Positions 54,653 through 63,452 of a stretch of 64,000 nucleotides of DNA are shown piece by piece. The stretch is from the NCBI RefSeq assembly GCF_003234795.2, contig NZ_CP126268.1:1178001-1242000 (forward strand). Reading direction: 5' to 3'. Position 1 is the stretch's first letter. The number at the start of each line of letters is the position of its first letter. The notes below the pieces were generated by a model. That model had not been told where the DNA came from. It saw nothing but the letters and a program-made list of their open reading frames with translations, and did no database searches. Source of the stretch: Curtobacterium sp. MCLR17_032 (lineage in GTDB: Bacteria; Actinomycetota; Actinomycetes; Actinomycetales; Microbacteriaceae). The translations under genes were made by a program, and so were the position numbers.

Positions 54653-56197
54653 ATGACGGATACCCATCAGCAGGACGAACAGACCATCCACGACGACAGC
54701 GCAGACGGTGTCGTCGAACGAGTGCTGCGCAACGCCGACCAGCGCGCCGCCTCCTCCATCTTCGCGCCGGCACAGGCGATCCAGACCCGCTCGATCGACG
54801 AGCAGGGCTGGGACGGCGACGGCGAACAGTACGACCGCGAGGACCGCGCGGCGCTGCGCCGGGTCGGCGGCCTCTCCACCGAGCTCGAGGACGTCACCGA
54901 GGTCGAGTACCGGCAGCTCCGGCTCGAGCGGGTCGTCCTGATCGGCGTGTACCCGCAGGGCGACGCCACGGACGCCGAGAACTCCCTCCGCGAACTGTCG
55001 GCCCTCGCCGAGACCGCCGGCGCCGTGGTGCTCGACGGGCTGCTGCAGCGCCGTCCGAACCCGGACCCGGCGACCTACCTCGGCAAGGGCAAGGCCCAGG
55101 AGCTCGCGATGGTCGTCAAGGCCACCGGAGCCGACACGGTCATCGCCGACACCGAGCTCGCACCCTCGCAGCGCCGTGCGCTCGAGGACGTCGTGAAGGT
55201 CAAGGTGATCGACCGCACGGCTGTCATCCTCGACATCTTCAGCCAGCACGCCTCCACCAGAGAGGGCAAGGCGCAGGTCGAGCTCGCGCAGCTCCAGTAC
55301 CTGCTGCCGCGCCTGCGTGGTTGGGGTGAGTCGATGTCCCGACAGGCCGGTGGTCAGGTCTCCGGCGGTGCGGGCATGGGCTCCCGTGGTCCCGGTGAGA
55401 CCAAGATGGAGCTCGACCGCCGCAAGATCCACACCCGGATGGCGAAGCTCCGACGACAGATCGCCGGCTTCACCCCGGCGCGTGAGGCGAAGCGTGCCGA
55501 GCGCAACCGCAACGAGGTCCCCAGCGTCGCGATCGCCGGCTACACCAACGCCGGCAAGTCCTCGCTGCTCAACCGTCTGACCAGCGCGGGCGTGCTCGTC
55601 CAGAACCAGCTGTTCGCGACGCTGGACTCGACGGTCCGCCGCACGAACACCGCGAAGGGCCGCGAGTTCACGTTCACCGACACCGTCGGGTTCGTCCGCA
55701 ACCTGCCGCACCAGCTGGTCGAGGCGTTCCGCTCCACCCTCGAAGAGGTCGGCGACGCGGACGTCATCGTGCACGTGGTCGACGGCTCGCACCCGGACCC
55801 GGCAGCACAGCTCGCCACGGTCCGCGAGGTCATCGGCGACGTCGGTGCCCGGGACGTCCCCGAGGTCGTCGTCTTCAACAAGGCCGACCTGGTCGACGAC
55901 ACCCAGCGGATGCTGCTGCTCGGGCTCGCGCCGGACGCCGTGTTCGTCTCCGCCCGCACGGGCGAGGGGATCCCGGACCTGCTCGAGGCGATCGAAGCGC
56001 GTCTGCCCGAGCCGGACGTCGAGCTCACGGTCGTGGTGCCGTTCTCGCGCGGCGACCTCGTGTCGCACCTGCACGACTCCGGGGCGGTCGAGTCGCTCGA
56101 CTACGTGGAGGAGGGCACGCGCCTCCGGGTGCGCGTCTTCCAGCGGGAGGTCGCCGAGCTCGACCCGTACGTGGTCGCGCCGGTCGCCTCCGCCTGA
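54653..56197 (+). CDS. hflX: GTPase HflX
   Basis: 514 residues. The N-terminal HflX domain has LQRRPNPDPATYLGKGKAQEL; the glycine-rich linker GAGMGSRGPGETKMELDRR precedes the GTPase domain (AIAGYTNAGKSSLLNRL, near 300; TLDSTVRR; NKAD). It splits ribosomes under stress. ATG 54653 lies 9 nt after TACCCT (54638-54643). Ends facing lexA. Confidence 0.95.
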   Translation: MTDTHQQDEQTIHDDSADGVVERVLRNADQRAASSIFAPAQAIQTRSIDEQGWDGDGEQYDREDRAALRRVGGLSTELEDVTEVEYRQLRLERVVLIGVYPQGDATDAENSLRELSALAETAGAVVLDGLLQRRPNPDPATYLGKGKAQELAMVVKATGADTVIADTELAPSQRRALEDVVKVKVIDRTAVILDIFSQHASTREGKAQVELAQLQYLLPRLRGWGESMSRQAGGQVSGGAGMGSRGPGETKMELDRRKIHTRMAKLRRQIAGFTPAREAKRAERNRNEVPSVAIAGYTNAGKSSLLNRLTSAGVLVQNQLFATLDSTVRRTNTAKGREFTFTDTVGFVRNLPHQLVEAFRSTLEEVGDADVIVHVVDGSHPDPAAQLATVREVIGDVGARDVPEVVVFNKADLVDDTQRMLLLGLAPDAVFVSARTGEGIPDLLEAIEARLPEPDVELTVVVPFSRGDLVSHLHDSGAVESLDYVEEGTRLRVRVFQREVAELDPYVVAPVASA

Positions 56198-56211
56198 CGG
56201 CGCGCCTGACT

Positions 56212-56251
56212 GACGGGAGGCGCGGTGCCAGCTGGCACCGCGCCTCCCGTC
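56212..56251. terminator. 40-bp perfect palindrome between hflX and lexA
   Basis: 56212-56251 is a perfect 40-bp palindrome with no spacer, centred on CAGCTG, arms beginning GACGGGAGGCGCGG. It is the cleanest member of the GGGAGGC family and lies between convergent hflX and lexA. It should form a stable hairpin in both RNAs. Confidence 0.85.
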
Positions 56252-56271
56252 GTCGTACGTCTTGCGGGGGT

Positions 56272-56916
56272 TCAGAGGGAGCGGAGGACCGCCACCACCT
56301 TGCCGAGGACGGTCGCCGCGTCACCGAGGATCGGCTCGAACGCGGTGTTGCGGGGGAGCAGCCACGTGTGGCCGTCGCGCTGGCGGAAGACCTTGACGGT
56401 CGCTTCCTCGTCGAGCATCGCGGCGACGACGTCACCGTTCTCCGCCGTCTGCTGCGACCGGACGACGACCCAGTCGCCGTCGCAGATCGCGGCGTCGATC
56501 ATCGACTCGCCGACGACCTTGAGCATGAAGAGGTCACCCGTCCCGACCAGCTGGCGGGGGAGTGGGATGATCTCGTCGACGTGCTGCTCGGCGGTGATCG
56601 GGACACCGGCGGCGATCCGGCCGACCAGGGGCACGAGTGTCGTGGCGTCGACGTCGGGGCCGTCGGAGTCGGGCGTGGGCTCGTCGACCAGCACCTCGAG
56701 CGCACGGGGGCGGTTCGGGTCGCGGCGGATCCAGCCGCCGAGCTCGAGCTGCCCGAGCTGGTGGGACACGCTCGACAGTGACGAGAGTCCGGCCGCGTCG
56801 CCGATCTCGCGCATGCTCGGCGGGTAGCCCCGGCTCGCGATCGACGCTCGGATCGCGTCGAGGATCGACTGCTGCTTCGCCGTCAACGGTTTCTGTCCGC
56901 GCAGTTCGTCCACCAC
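56272..56916 (-). CDS. lexA: SOS-response repressor LexA
   Basis: 214 residues. [24 protein letters not shown] is about residues 34-54, cleavage site Ala103-Gly104 in AAGVPI, and catalytic dyad Ser138 (GESMID) and Lys175 (TVKVF). It represses SOS genes until RecA filaments trigger self-cleavage. GTG 56916 is chosen because GAAGGG lies 6 nt upstream; GTG 56913 is possible. An imperfect SOS box overlaps its promoter, implying autorepression. Confidence 0.96.
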   Translation of the reverse strand: MVDELRGQKPLTAKQQSILDAIRASIASRGYPPSMREIGDAAGLSSLSSVSHQLGQLELGGWIRRDPNRPRALEVLVDEPTPDSDGPDVDATTLVPLVGRIAAGVPITAEQHVDEIIPLPRQLVGTGDLFMLKVVGESMIDAAICDGDWVVVRSQQTAENGDVVAAMLDEEATVKVFRQRDGHTWLLPRNTAFEPILGDAATVLGKVVAVLRSL

Positions 56917-56998
56917 GTCTCGCCCTTCGTCCGGAGTGGAACCGAGCCCCGCGGGAATGTCAGTGGTCCCGATGAGACTTGCTCCAGTCGATCGAAAC

Positions 56999-57035
56999 AG
57001 TATCCGACCGTGACATGTCGGACAAACACCTGTTC
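56999..57035 (-). promoter_or_regulatory. lexA promoter with imperfect SOS box
   Basis: On minus, GATACT (complement of 56999-57004) is the -10 and GTTTGT (complement of 57022-57027) the -35 with 17-bp spacing. AAACACCTGTTC (57024-57035) is a one-mismatch LexA box overlapping the -35. It should give LexA autorepression. Confidence 0.7.
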
Positions 57036-57096
57036 GAGCGTGTCGCAAGAAAACTCCCCACAAATCCCCTCCTGGGGGTTGTGCATCCTCCGAGTC

Positions 57097-57108
57097 GAAC
57101 GTATGTTC
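57097..57108 (+). promoter_or_regulatory. SOS box upstream of LysM gene
   Basis: GAACGTATGTTC is a perfect GAAC-N4-GTTC LexA site 65 bp before the LysM-gene ATG and about 60 bp from the lexA box. It implies DNA-damage induction of the LysM gene. The -10 of that gene is not certain. Confidence 0.75.
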
Positions 57109-57172
57109 GGTACACGGCTTCGGACGACCGACACGGTCGGACCGGCACCAACGCAAGCAGGAAGGCAACGAC

Positions 57173-57535
57173 ATGAGCACCAACGCCATCGCGGACATGC
57201 AGCACACCGCAGCACCCGCAGCGCGCACGCGCCTCCGTCTCACCCGTCGCGGGCGAGTGGTCTTCACCACCCTCGCGGCCGTTCCCGTCCTGCTCTGCGT
57301 CGGCATCGCGATGCTGAACGGCGGCCAGGCCTCGGCCGGTGACCGTGCGGCGAACGTGCACTTCGACACCGTGACCATCCAGCCGGGGGAGACCCTGTGG
57401 CAGGTCGCCGAGGACACCGCGCCGAACACCGACCCCCGTGACTTCATCCAGGACGTCGTGAGCCTGAACGCGCTCAACGGTTCCGCAGTGCAGGCCGGGC
57501 AAGAGATCTCGATCCCCACGCAGTACGAGCACTGA
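57173..57535 (+). CDS. LysM membrane protein, probable SOS cell-division inhibitor
   Basis: 120 residues. A basic N-terminus and one membrane helix (about residues 28-47) precede a LysM domain ([15 protein letters not shown], about 66-80, to ISIPTQY). Divergent lexA neighbours of this type include YneA of Bacillus, Rv2719c/ChiZ of Mycobacterium and DivS of Corynebacterium, which delay division after DNA damage. A perfect SOS box sits upstream. The role is inferred from context and build, not from strong sequence identity. Confidence 0.82.
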   Translation: MSTNAIADMQHTAAPAARTRLRLTRRGRVVFTTLAAVPVLLCVGIAMLNGGQASAGDRAANVHFDTVTIQPGETLWQVAEDTAPNTDPRDFIQDVVSLNALNGSAVQAGQEISIPTQYEH

Positions 57536-57631
57536 CCCGCTCCCGACGGGCCGGGCAGGTCGGCGTTCGCCCCTGGCGTGACCGTCCGGACGGCCGGTCC
57601 CCACGCGGGCAGCGCGGCCTACGATGGATCG

Positions 57632-58738
57632 GTGGCAACCACGCTCGAAGACCTCCCCATCCGCGACGACCTGCGCGGGCAGAGCCCCTACGGCGCCCCG
57701 CAGAAGCACGTCCGCGTGCAGCTCAACGTCAACGAGAACACCCATCCGGTTCCGGCGGACGTGGCAGAGGACATCGTCGCCTCGATCCGCCAGGCCCTGA
57801 CGACCGTGAACCGGTACCCCGACCGCGAGTTCACCGAGTTGCGGCAGTCCCTCGCCGGGTACCTCGGCCACGGCCTGGGTGCTGAGTCGATCTGGGCGGC
57901 GAACGGGTCGAACGAGGTCATCCAGCAGCTGCTGCAGGCGTTCGGTGGCCCCGGGCGCAGTGTGCTCGGCTTCCCGCCCACCTACTCGATGCACTCGATC
58001 ATCGCCTCGAGCACTGGCAGCCGATGGATCGCCGCTCAGCGTGACGACGAGTTCCGCATCTCTCCCGAGACCGCCGTCTCCGCGGTCCAGGAGCACCAGC
58101 CCGACCTGGTGTTCCTCTGCGGCCCGAACAACCCGACGGGGACGCCGCTCGACCTCGCCACGATCGAGGCCGTGTACGACGCCACCGACGGCATCGTGAT
58201 GGTCGACGAGGCCTACGCCGAGTTCATGCCCGCCGGCCAGCCGACGGCACTGACCCTGCTGCCGGGGCGCCCGCGCCTGGTGGTCTCCCGGACGATGAGC
58301 AAGGCCTTCGCGTTCGCCGGCGCCCGCGTCGGTTACCTCGCAGCAGACCCCGCGGTGATCGACGCCCTGCGCCTGGTCCGCCTGCCCTACCACCTGTCCG
58401 CGCTCACCCAGGCGGCGGCGGTCGCGGCCCTCCGGCATGCCCCGGAGATGCTCCGCATGGTCGACGACATCCGCGGCCAGCGGGACCGGATGGTCACGGA
58501 GCTGCGGGCGATGGGCTACCAGCCGCACGAGACGTGGTCGAACTTCGTCCTGTTCGGTGGCGTCGCCGACCCGCGTGCGGCGTTCGAGTCGCTGCTCGAG
58601 CGCGACGTGATCGTCCGCGACCTGGGCATCCCGAACCACCTCCGCGTCAGCGCCGGCACGACCGAGGAGACCACCGCGTTCCTCGACGCCATGCGTGCGG
58701 TCGCCGCCGAGCAGCCGCCCGTTAGGGTTGGATCATGA
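57632..58738 (+). CDS. hisC: Histidinol-phosphate aminotransferase
   Basis: 368 residues. It has the family N-terminal [11 protein letters not shown], the PLP-site [13 protein letters not shown], the Asp/Tyr loop VDEAYAEF, and the PLP Lys in [12 protein letters not shown] (about residue 230). It converts imidazole acetol phosphate to histidinol phosphate. GTG 57632 lies 6 nt after TACGAT (57620-57625), preferred over the frame start at 57578. Confidence 0.95.
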   Translation: MATTLEDLPIRDDLRGQSPYGAPQKHVRVQLNVNENTHPVPADVAEDIVASIRQALTTVNRYPDREFTELRQSLAGYLGHGLGAESIWAANGSNEVIQQLLQAFGGPGRSVLGFPPTYSMHSIIASSTGSRWIAAQRDDEFRISPETAVSAVQEHQPDLVFLCGPNNPTGTPLDLATIEAVYDATDGIVMVDEAYAEFMPAGQPTALTLLPGRPRLVVSRTMSKAFAFAGARVGYLAADPAVIDALRLVRLPYHLSALTQAAAVAALRHAPEMLRMVDDIRGQRDRMVTELRAMGYQPHETWSNFVLFGGVADPRAAFESLLERDVIVRDLGIPNHLRVSAGTTEETTAFLDAMRAVAAEQPPVRVGS

Positions 58739-59337
58739 CCGCGCGCACCGCCGAGATCACCCGCTCGACGAGTGAGTCGACCGTCTCCCTGTCGCTCGAC
58801 CTCGACGGCACCGGGAAGTCCGAGATCTCGACCAGCGTGCCGTTCTTCGACCACATGCTGACCGCGTTCAGCAAGCACTCGCTGATCGACCTGCGCGTGC
58901 AGAGCTCGGGCGACACGGACATCGACGTGCACCACACGGTGGAGGACACCGGCATCGTCCTGGGGCAGGCGCTCCGCCAGGCACTCGGCGACCGTGCCGG
59001 CATCGGCCGCTACGGCGACGCCCTGGTCCCGCTCGACGAGGCACTGGCGCAGGCGGTCGTCGACGTCTCCGGCCGGCCCTACCTCGTGCACACCGGGGAG
59101 CCCGCAGGCTTCGAGTTCCACCGGATCGGTGGGCACTTCACCGGCTCGATGGTGCGTCACGTGTTCGAGGCGATCACGATGAACGCCGGCATCACCGTCC
59201 ACCTCCGCGTCCTCGAGGGACGCGACCCCCACCACATCGCGGAGGCTGAGTTCAAGGCCTTCGCCCGCGCGATGCGCCATGCCGTCGAACTCGACCCGCG
59301 CGTCGACGGCATCCCGTCCACGAAGGGCACGTTGTGA
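58735..59337 (+). CDS. hisB: Imidazoleglycerol-phosphate dehydratase
   Basis: 200 residues, single-function form without the phosphatase domain. Metal-binding [28 protein letters not shown] and the second-half [16 protein letters not shown] are present. The ATG overlaps the hisC stop (ATGA). An in-gene TAGGGT (58723-58728) 6 nt before the ATG could start a second, leaderless transcript. Confidence 0.96.
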   Translation: MTARTAEITRSTSESTVSLSLDLDGTGKSEISTSVPFFDHMLTAFSKHSLIDLRVQSSGDTDIDVHHTVEDTGIVLGQALRQALGDRAGIGRYGDALVPLDEALAQAVVDVSGRPYLVHTGEPAGFEFHRIGGHFTGSMVRHVFEAITMNAGITVHLRVLEGRDPHHIAEAEFKAFARAMRHAVELDPRVDGIPSTKGTL

Positions 59338-59972
59338 GCTCCACCCGCCCGAACGTCGTCGTCCTCGACTACGGCTCCGGCAACGTCCACTCGGCGGCGA
59401 AGGCGTTGGAACGCGCCGGCGCCGACGTCACGCTCTCGAACGACAAGCAGACGGCCCTCGCCGCCGACGGACTCCTGGTCCCCGGCGTCGGCGCGTTCGC
59501 GGCCGTCGTCGACCAGCTCGAGGGGGTGCGCGGCGGCGAGATCGTCGACCACCGTCTGGCCGGTGGGCGCCCGGTGCTCGGCATCTGCGTCGGCATGCAG
59601 GTCCTCTTCGCCCGTGGTGTCGAGCGCGGCGCCGACGTCGAGGGCCTCGGGCAGTGGCCGGGCGTCGTCGAGCCGATCAAGGCGGACGTGCTGCCGCACA
59701 TGGGGTGGAACACGATCGACGCCCCCCAGGACTCGGTGCTCTTCGACGGCCTCCGCGACGAGCGGTTCTACTTCGTGCACTCCTACGGGGTCACCGACTT
59801 CCCGCTCGACGCCTACGGTCCGTTCCGCGCGCCGAAGCTGACGTGGGCCGAGCACGGGGAACGCTTCATCGCCGCCGTCGAGAACGGCCCGCTGAGCGCG
59901 ACGCAGTTCCACCCGGAGAAGTCCGGCGAGCCCGGCATCCGCCTCCTCCGCAACTGGGTCTCGTCGCTGTGA
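59334..59972 (+). CDS. hisH: Imidazole glycerol phosphate synthase subunit HisH
   Basis: 212 residues, glutamine amidotransferase. Nucleophile Cys85 is in LGICVGMQ, and His/Glu are in [10 protein letters not shown] near 194. It supplies ammonia to HisF, which is not in this window. GTG 59334 overlaps the hisB stop (GTGA). Confidence 0.96.
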   Translation: MSSTRPNVVVLDYGSGNVHSAAKALERAGADVTLSNDKQTALAADGLLVPGVGAFAAVVDQLEGVRGGEIVDHRLAGGRPVLGICVGMQVLFARGVERGADVEGLGQWPGVVEPIKADVLPHMGWNTIDAPQDSVLFDGLRDERFYFVHSYGVTDFPLDAYGPFRAPKLTWAEHGERFIAAVENGPLSATQFHPEKSGEPGIRLLRNWVSSL

Positions 59973-59992
59973 CCCCCGATCCCGACGGGACC

Positions 59993-60739
59993 ATGACCGA
60001 GCTCTCCACCACCCAGCCCCTCGTCCTCCTGCCCGCGGTCGACGTCGTCGACGGCCAGGCGGTGCGCCTCACCCAGGGCGAAGCCGGCAGCGAGACGGGG
60101 TACGGCGACCCGGTCGCCGCCGCCCGCACCTGGCGCGACCAGGGCGCCGAGTGGATCCACCTCGTCGACCTCGACGCCGCCTTCGGTCGCGGTGACAACC
60201 GTCGCGTCATCGCGCACGCCATCCGGGAGGTCGAGGGGGTCTCCGTCGAACTCTCCGGTGGCATCCGCGACGACGCCTCGCTCGAGGCCGCGCTGGCGAC
60301 CGGTGCCGCCCGGGTCAACCTCGGCACCGCTGCGCTCGAGAACCCCGAGTGGGCGGCCCGGGTGATCGGGCAGTACGGCGAGCAGATCGCCGTGGGCCTC
60401 GACGTCCGCGGCACCACCCTGGCCGCCCGTGGGTGGACCGAGGACGGCGGCGACCTCTGGGAGGTCCTCGACCGGCTCGAGGACGCCGGATGTGCGCGGT
60501 ACGTGGTCACCGACGTGACCAAGGACGGCACGCTGCAGGGCCCGAACGTCGACCTGCTGCGCCAGGTCTGCGACCGCACCGACCAGCCGGTGGTGGCCTC
60601 GGGCGGCATCTCGACGCTCGACGACCTCCGTGCGCTCCGCGAACTCGTGCCGCACGGGCTCGAGGGCGCGATCATCGGCAAGGCCCTGTACACGGGGGCG
60701 TTCACGCTGCCGGCCGCACTCGACATCGCGTCGGAGTAG
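59993..60739 (+). CDS. priA: Phosphoribosyl isomerase HisA/PriA
   Basis: 248 residues, TIM barrel. [25 protein letters not shown] (about residues 10-34) has the Asp catalytic residue, and [13 protein letters not shown] the second. In actinobacteria PriA serves both histidine and tryptophan synthesis; the bifunction is not tested here. ATG 59993 is used; GTG 59969 overlapping the hisH stop (GTGA), adding eight residues, fits the operon's coupling habit. Confidence 0.92.
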   Translation: MTELSTTQPLVLLPAVDVVDGQAVRLTQGEAGSETGYGDPVAAARTWRDQGAEWIHLVDLDAAFGRGDNRRVIAHAIREVEGVSVELSGGIRDDASLEAALATGAARVNLGTAALENPEWAARVIGQYGEQIAVGLDVRGTTLAARGWTEDGGDLWEVLDRLEDAGCARYVVTDVTKDGTLQGPNVDLLRQVCDRTDQPVVASGGISTLDDLRALRELVPHGLEGAIIGKALYTGAFTLPAALDIASE

Positions 60740-60743
60740 CCGC

Positions 60744-61565
60744 GTGGCGGGCATCTCGAACGGCCGGGGTGCCGGCCCGGACCCCGACGAGCAGGCAGTG
60801 CCTGCCCACGACCACGCGGCCGACTCCGCCGGCAACCCGTGGGCCGGCCGCACGTTCGACGCGCACGACACGACCTTCACCGAGGACGACGGCCTGGCCG
60901 ATCCCGCCGTCGTCGCCGCGATCACCGCGGTCGCGTCCGGAGGCCCGCACGCCGCGGTCGTCGACGCCCTCCGCACCGCCCGTCTGCTCATCCCGCTCGT
61001 CGCCGAGGCCGGCGACGTGGGGGAGACCCCGGACGGCCGGATCGTCGACAAGACCCAGGAGCTCTCGATCGTCACGGTCGCCGGTCCCGACGGTCGTGCG
61101 GTGATGCCCGCCTTCACCTCGGTCGAGGCGATGCGCTCCTGGGACGCGGACGCCCGGCCGATCCCGGTCGAGTCCCGTCGGGTCGCGATGGCCGCCGCGA
61201 GCGAGGACACGCAGCTCGTCGTGCTCGACCCGACGGCAGCGACCGAGTTCGTCCTCCGCCGGCCCGCGGTGTGGGCGCTCGGCCAGGACCTGCCGTGGAC
61301 GCCGTGCTCCGAGGACCCGGAGGTCGCGCGGGCCTTCGCCGGCACGATCGAGACCGAGCCCGCCGTGGTCCGGATCGAGCTGTCGCCGGGGGACCCGCTG
61401 TCCCGGTTCGCCGGGCCCGAGCTGACCGTCGGCCTCCGGCTCATCGCCGGCCTCGACCGCGAGCAGATCGCCGAGCTGGTCGGCCGCCTGCAGCAGCGGT
61501 GGGCGAGCGACCCGGTCATCGCGGAACGGGTCGACAGCATGCGCGTCGCCCTCCGCGCCGCCTGA
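60744..61565 (+). CDS. SseB-family protein
   Basis: 273 residues. The first 50 are disordered. The SseB N-terminal domain is shown by DALRTARLLIPLVAEAGDVG (about residues 75-94), VMPAFTSVEAMRSWDADARPIPV (about 119-141) and a C-terminal beta/helix part. Its function is unclear; it follows hisA/priA in many actinobacteria. GTG 60744 is used. A terminator overlaps the stop. Confidence 0.78.
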   Translation: MAGISNGRGAGPDPDEQAVPAHDHAADSAGNPWAGRTFDAHDTTFTEDDGLADPAVVAAITAVASGGPHAAVVDALRTARLLIPLVAEAGDVGETPDGRIVDKTQELSIVTVAGPDGRAVMPAFTSVEAMRSWDADARPIPVESRRVAMAAASEDTQLVVLDPTAATEFVLRRPAVWALGQDLPWTPCSEDPEVARAFAGTIETEPAVVRIELSPGDPLSRFAGPELTVGLRLIAGLDREQIAELVGRLQQRWASDPVIAERVDSMRVALRAA

Positions 61566-61625
61566 CCGACGGCACCGGCATCGAGACCGGCCGTCGGTCG
61601 GACACGGCCGGGAGGCGCGCCCTCC
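61564..61625 (+). terminator. Terminator plus compact GGGAGGC element after sseB-like gene
   Basis: A 10-bp stem (61564-61573 with 61590-61599) starts in the stop codon. Then GGAGGCGCGCCCTCC (61611-61625), a short relative of the dispersed family, follows. Together they separate the his-sseB operon from the parA promoter. Confidence 0.65.
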
Positions 61626-61696
61626 GTCCGCCCCGACCCGCACCCCACGCGGCGGTGCGGCCCGACCCCGTGCGAGCGCGCCGGTACGATGGCCCG

Positions 61697-62575
61697 GTGA
61701 GCAGCACCCCGACGACAGCCTCCGGCACCGGCGACATCGTCACGGGTCCGACCGGTCGGCCTGTGCGGGCGTTCCCCGTGCCGGAAGAGCTGGACGGCCA
61801 CGGTCCCGCACGCATCATCTCCCTGTGCAACCAGAAGGGCGGGGTCGGCAAGACCACCACCGCCATCAACCTCGGTGCCACGCTCGCCGAGTACGGCCGC
61901 CGTGTGCTGGCCGTCGACTTCGACCCGCAGGGCGCACTGTCCGCCGGTCTCGGTGTCCGGACGCACGACATCCCCACGGTCTACGACCTGCTGATGGGCG
62001 CCGTGAAGGACCCGAACCAGGTCATCCAGCCGACGAACGTGCCGCTGCTCGACGTCATCCCCGCCAACATCGACCTGTCCGCGGCCGAGGTGCACCTGGT
62101 CAACGAGGTCGCCCGCGAGCAGATCCTGGCGAGCGTGCTGCGGAAGGTGTCGAACGACTACGACGTCATCCTCATCGACTGCCAGCCGTCGCTCGGCCTG
62201 CTCACCGTGAACGCCCTCACCGCGGCGCACGGCGTGCTCATCCCGCTCGAGTGCGAGTTCTTCGCCCTGCGCGGTGTCGCCCTGCTCATCGAGACGATCG
62301 ACAAGGTGCGGGACCGGCTGAACCCGGCACTGCTGCTCGACGGCATCCTGCCGACCATGTACGACTCGCGGACCCTGCACTCGCGGGAGGTCATGGAGCG
62401 CGTCGTCGAGACCTTCGGCGACCGGGTCCTCGACACCGTCATCGGGCGCACCGTGAAGTTCCCGGACGCGACCGTCTCGGCGCGACCGATCACGCAGACC
62501 GCTCCGGACCACGCTGCGGCCCATGCCTACCGGCAGCTGGCCCGAGAGCTCGTCCAGCGTGGCGCCGTCGCCTGA
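61697..62575 (+). CDS. ParA-family ATPase (scpA-linked)
   Basis: 292 residues. Walker A KGGVGKTT (residues 47-54), FDPQGALS and LIDCQPSLGLLTVNAL are typical of chromosomal ParA/Soj. This copy is linked to scpA-scpB rather than to parB, so it may serve condensin loading or positioning. GTG 61697 lies 6 nt after TACGAT (61685-61690). It overlaps scpA by 17 bp. Confidence 0.9.
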   Translation: MSSTPTTASGTGDIVTGPTGRPVRAFPVPEELDGHGPARIISLCNQKGGVGKTTTAINLGATLAEYGRRVLAVDFDPQGALSAGLGVRTHDIPTVYDLLMGAVKDPNQVIQPTNVPLLDVIPANIDLSAAEVHLVNEVAREQILASVLRKVSNDYDVILIDCQPSLGLLTVNALTAAHGVLIPLECEFFALRGVALLIETIDKVRDRLNPALLLDGILPTMYDSRTLHSREVMERVVETFGDRVLDTVIGRTVKFPDATVSARPITQTAPDHAAAHAYRQLARELVQRGAVA

Positions 62576-63452
62576 GGACCCGGCCACGAGCCTCCCGTCC
62601 GCATCGGCCGGACACGCCGACAGCGCGACCGACGCGCCGGTCGGCACCACGACGGCACCCGGGTTCCGGGTCCGTCTCAGCAACTTCGACGGACCGTTCG
62701 ACCTGCTGCTGTCGCTCATCGCGAAGCACGAGCTGGACATCACCGAGGTCGCCCTCAGCGTCGTCACCGGCGAGTTCATCGCGTACGTGCGGCAGGCCTC
62801 GTCGAGTGAGGAACTCGACGAGGCGAGCGAGTTCCTGGTCGTCGCCGCGACCCTGCTCGACCTGAAGATCGTCGGTCTGCTGCCGCAGGGTGAACTCGTC
62901 GACGCCGAGGACGTCGCCCTGCTCGAAGCCCGCGACCTGCTGTTCGCCCGACTGCTGCAGTACCGGGCGTTCAAGCAGGCGGCGGACTGGTTCGGCGACC
63001 GCTGGGGTGCCGAGTCGCGACGCCACGTCCGGAGCGTCCGGCTCGAGGAGCGGTTCCGCGCCCGGACGCCGGAACTCGTCTGGACGCTGTCCGTGCAGGA
63101 CTTCGCGGCGATGGCGGCGCTGGCCTTCGCACCGAGAGAGATCCCGACCGTCGGACTCGACCACCTGCACGCCCCCGCGATCAGCATCCGGGAGCAGGCG
63201 GCCATCGTGGTGTCGGTCCTCCGCACCCGCGCCGACGAGGGCACGCCGGACGTCACGTTCCGGGAACTCATCGCCGGGGTCGACCAGGCGGGTATCGTGG
63301 TGGCTCGTTTCCTCGCGATCCTGGAGCTGTACCGGAACGCCTCCATCTCGTTCGAACAACTCGAACCGCTCGGGGAACTGGTCCTCCGGTGGACCGCGCT
63401 CGACTGGACGGACGAGAGCCTCGCGAACCTGGGAGCCGACTATGACGGATGA
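62559..63452 (+). CDS. scpA: Segregation and condensation protein ScpA
   Basis: 297 residues, kleisin of the SMC complex. The N-terminal 45 residues are disordered; VRLSNFDGPFDLLLSLI and SEFLVVAATLLDLKIVGLLP mark the ScpA core. GTG 62559 overlaps parA by 17 bp; ATG 62523 is an alternative. scpB overlaps its 3' end by 11 bp. Confidence 0.9.
   Translation: MAPSPEDPATSLPSASAGHADSATDAPVGTTTAPGFRVRLSNFDGPFDLLLSLIAKHELDITEVALSVVTGEFIAYVRQASSSEELDEASEFLVVAATLLDLKIVGLLPQGELVDAEDVALLEARDLLFARLLQYRAFKQAADWFGDRWGAESRRHVRSVRLEERFRARTPELVWTLSVQDFAAMAALAFAPREIPTVGLDHLHAPAISIREQAAIVVSVLRTRADEGTPDVTFRELIAGVDQAGIVVARFLAILELYRNASISFEQLEPLGELVLRWTALDWTDESLANLGADYDG

Noticed and set aside
59813..63346. A 1177-codon minus-strand open frame opposite priA, sseB-like, parA and scpA
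   Set aside because: All opposite genes have clear family motifs; the antisense protein has no motif and skewed composition.
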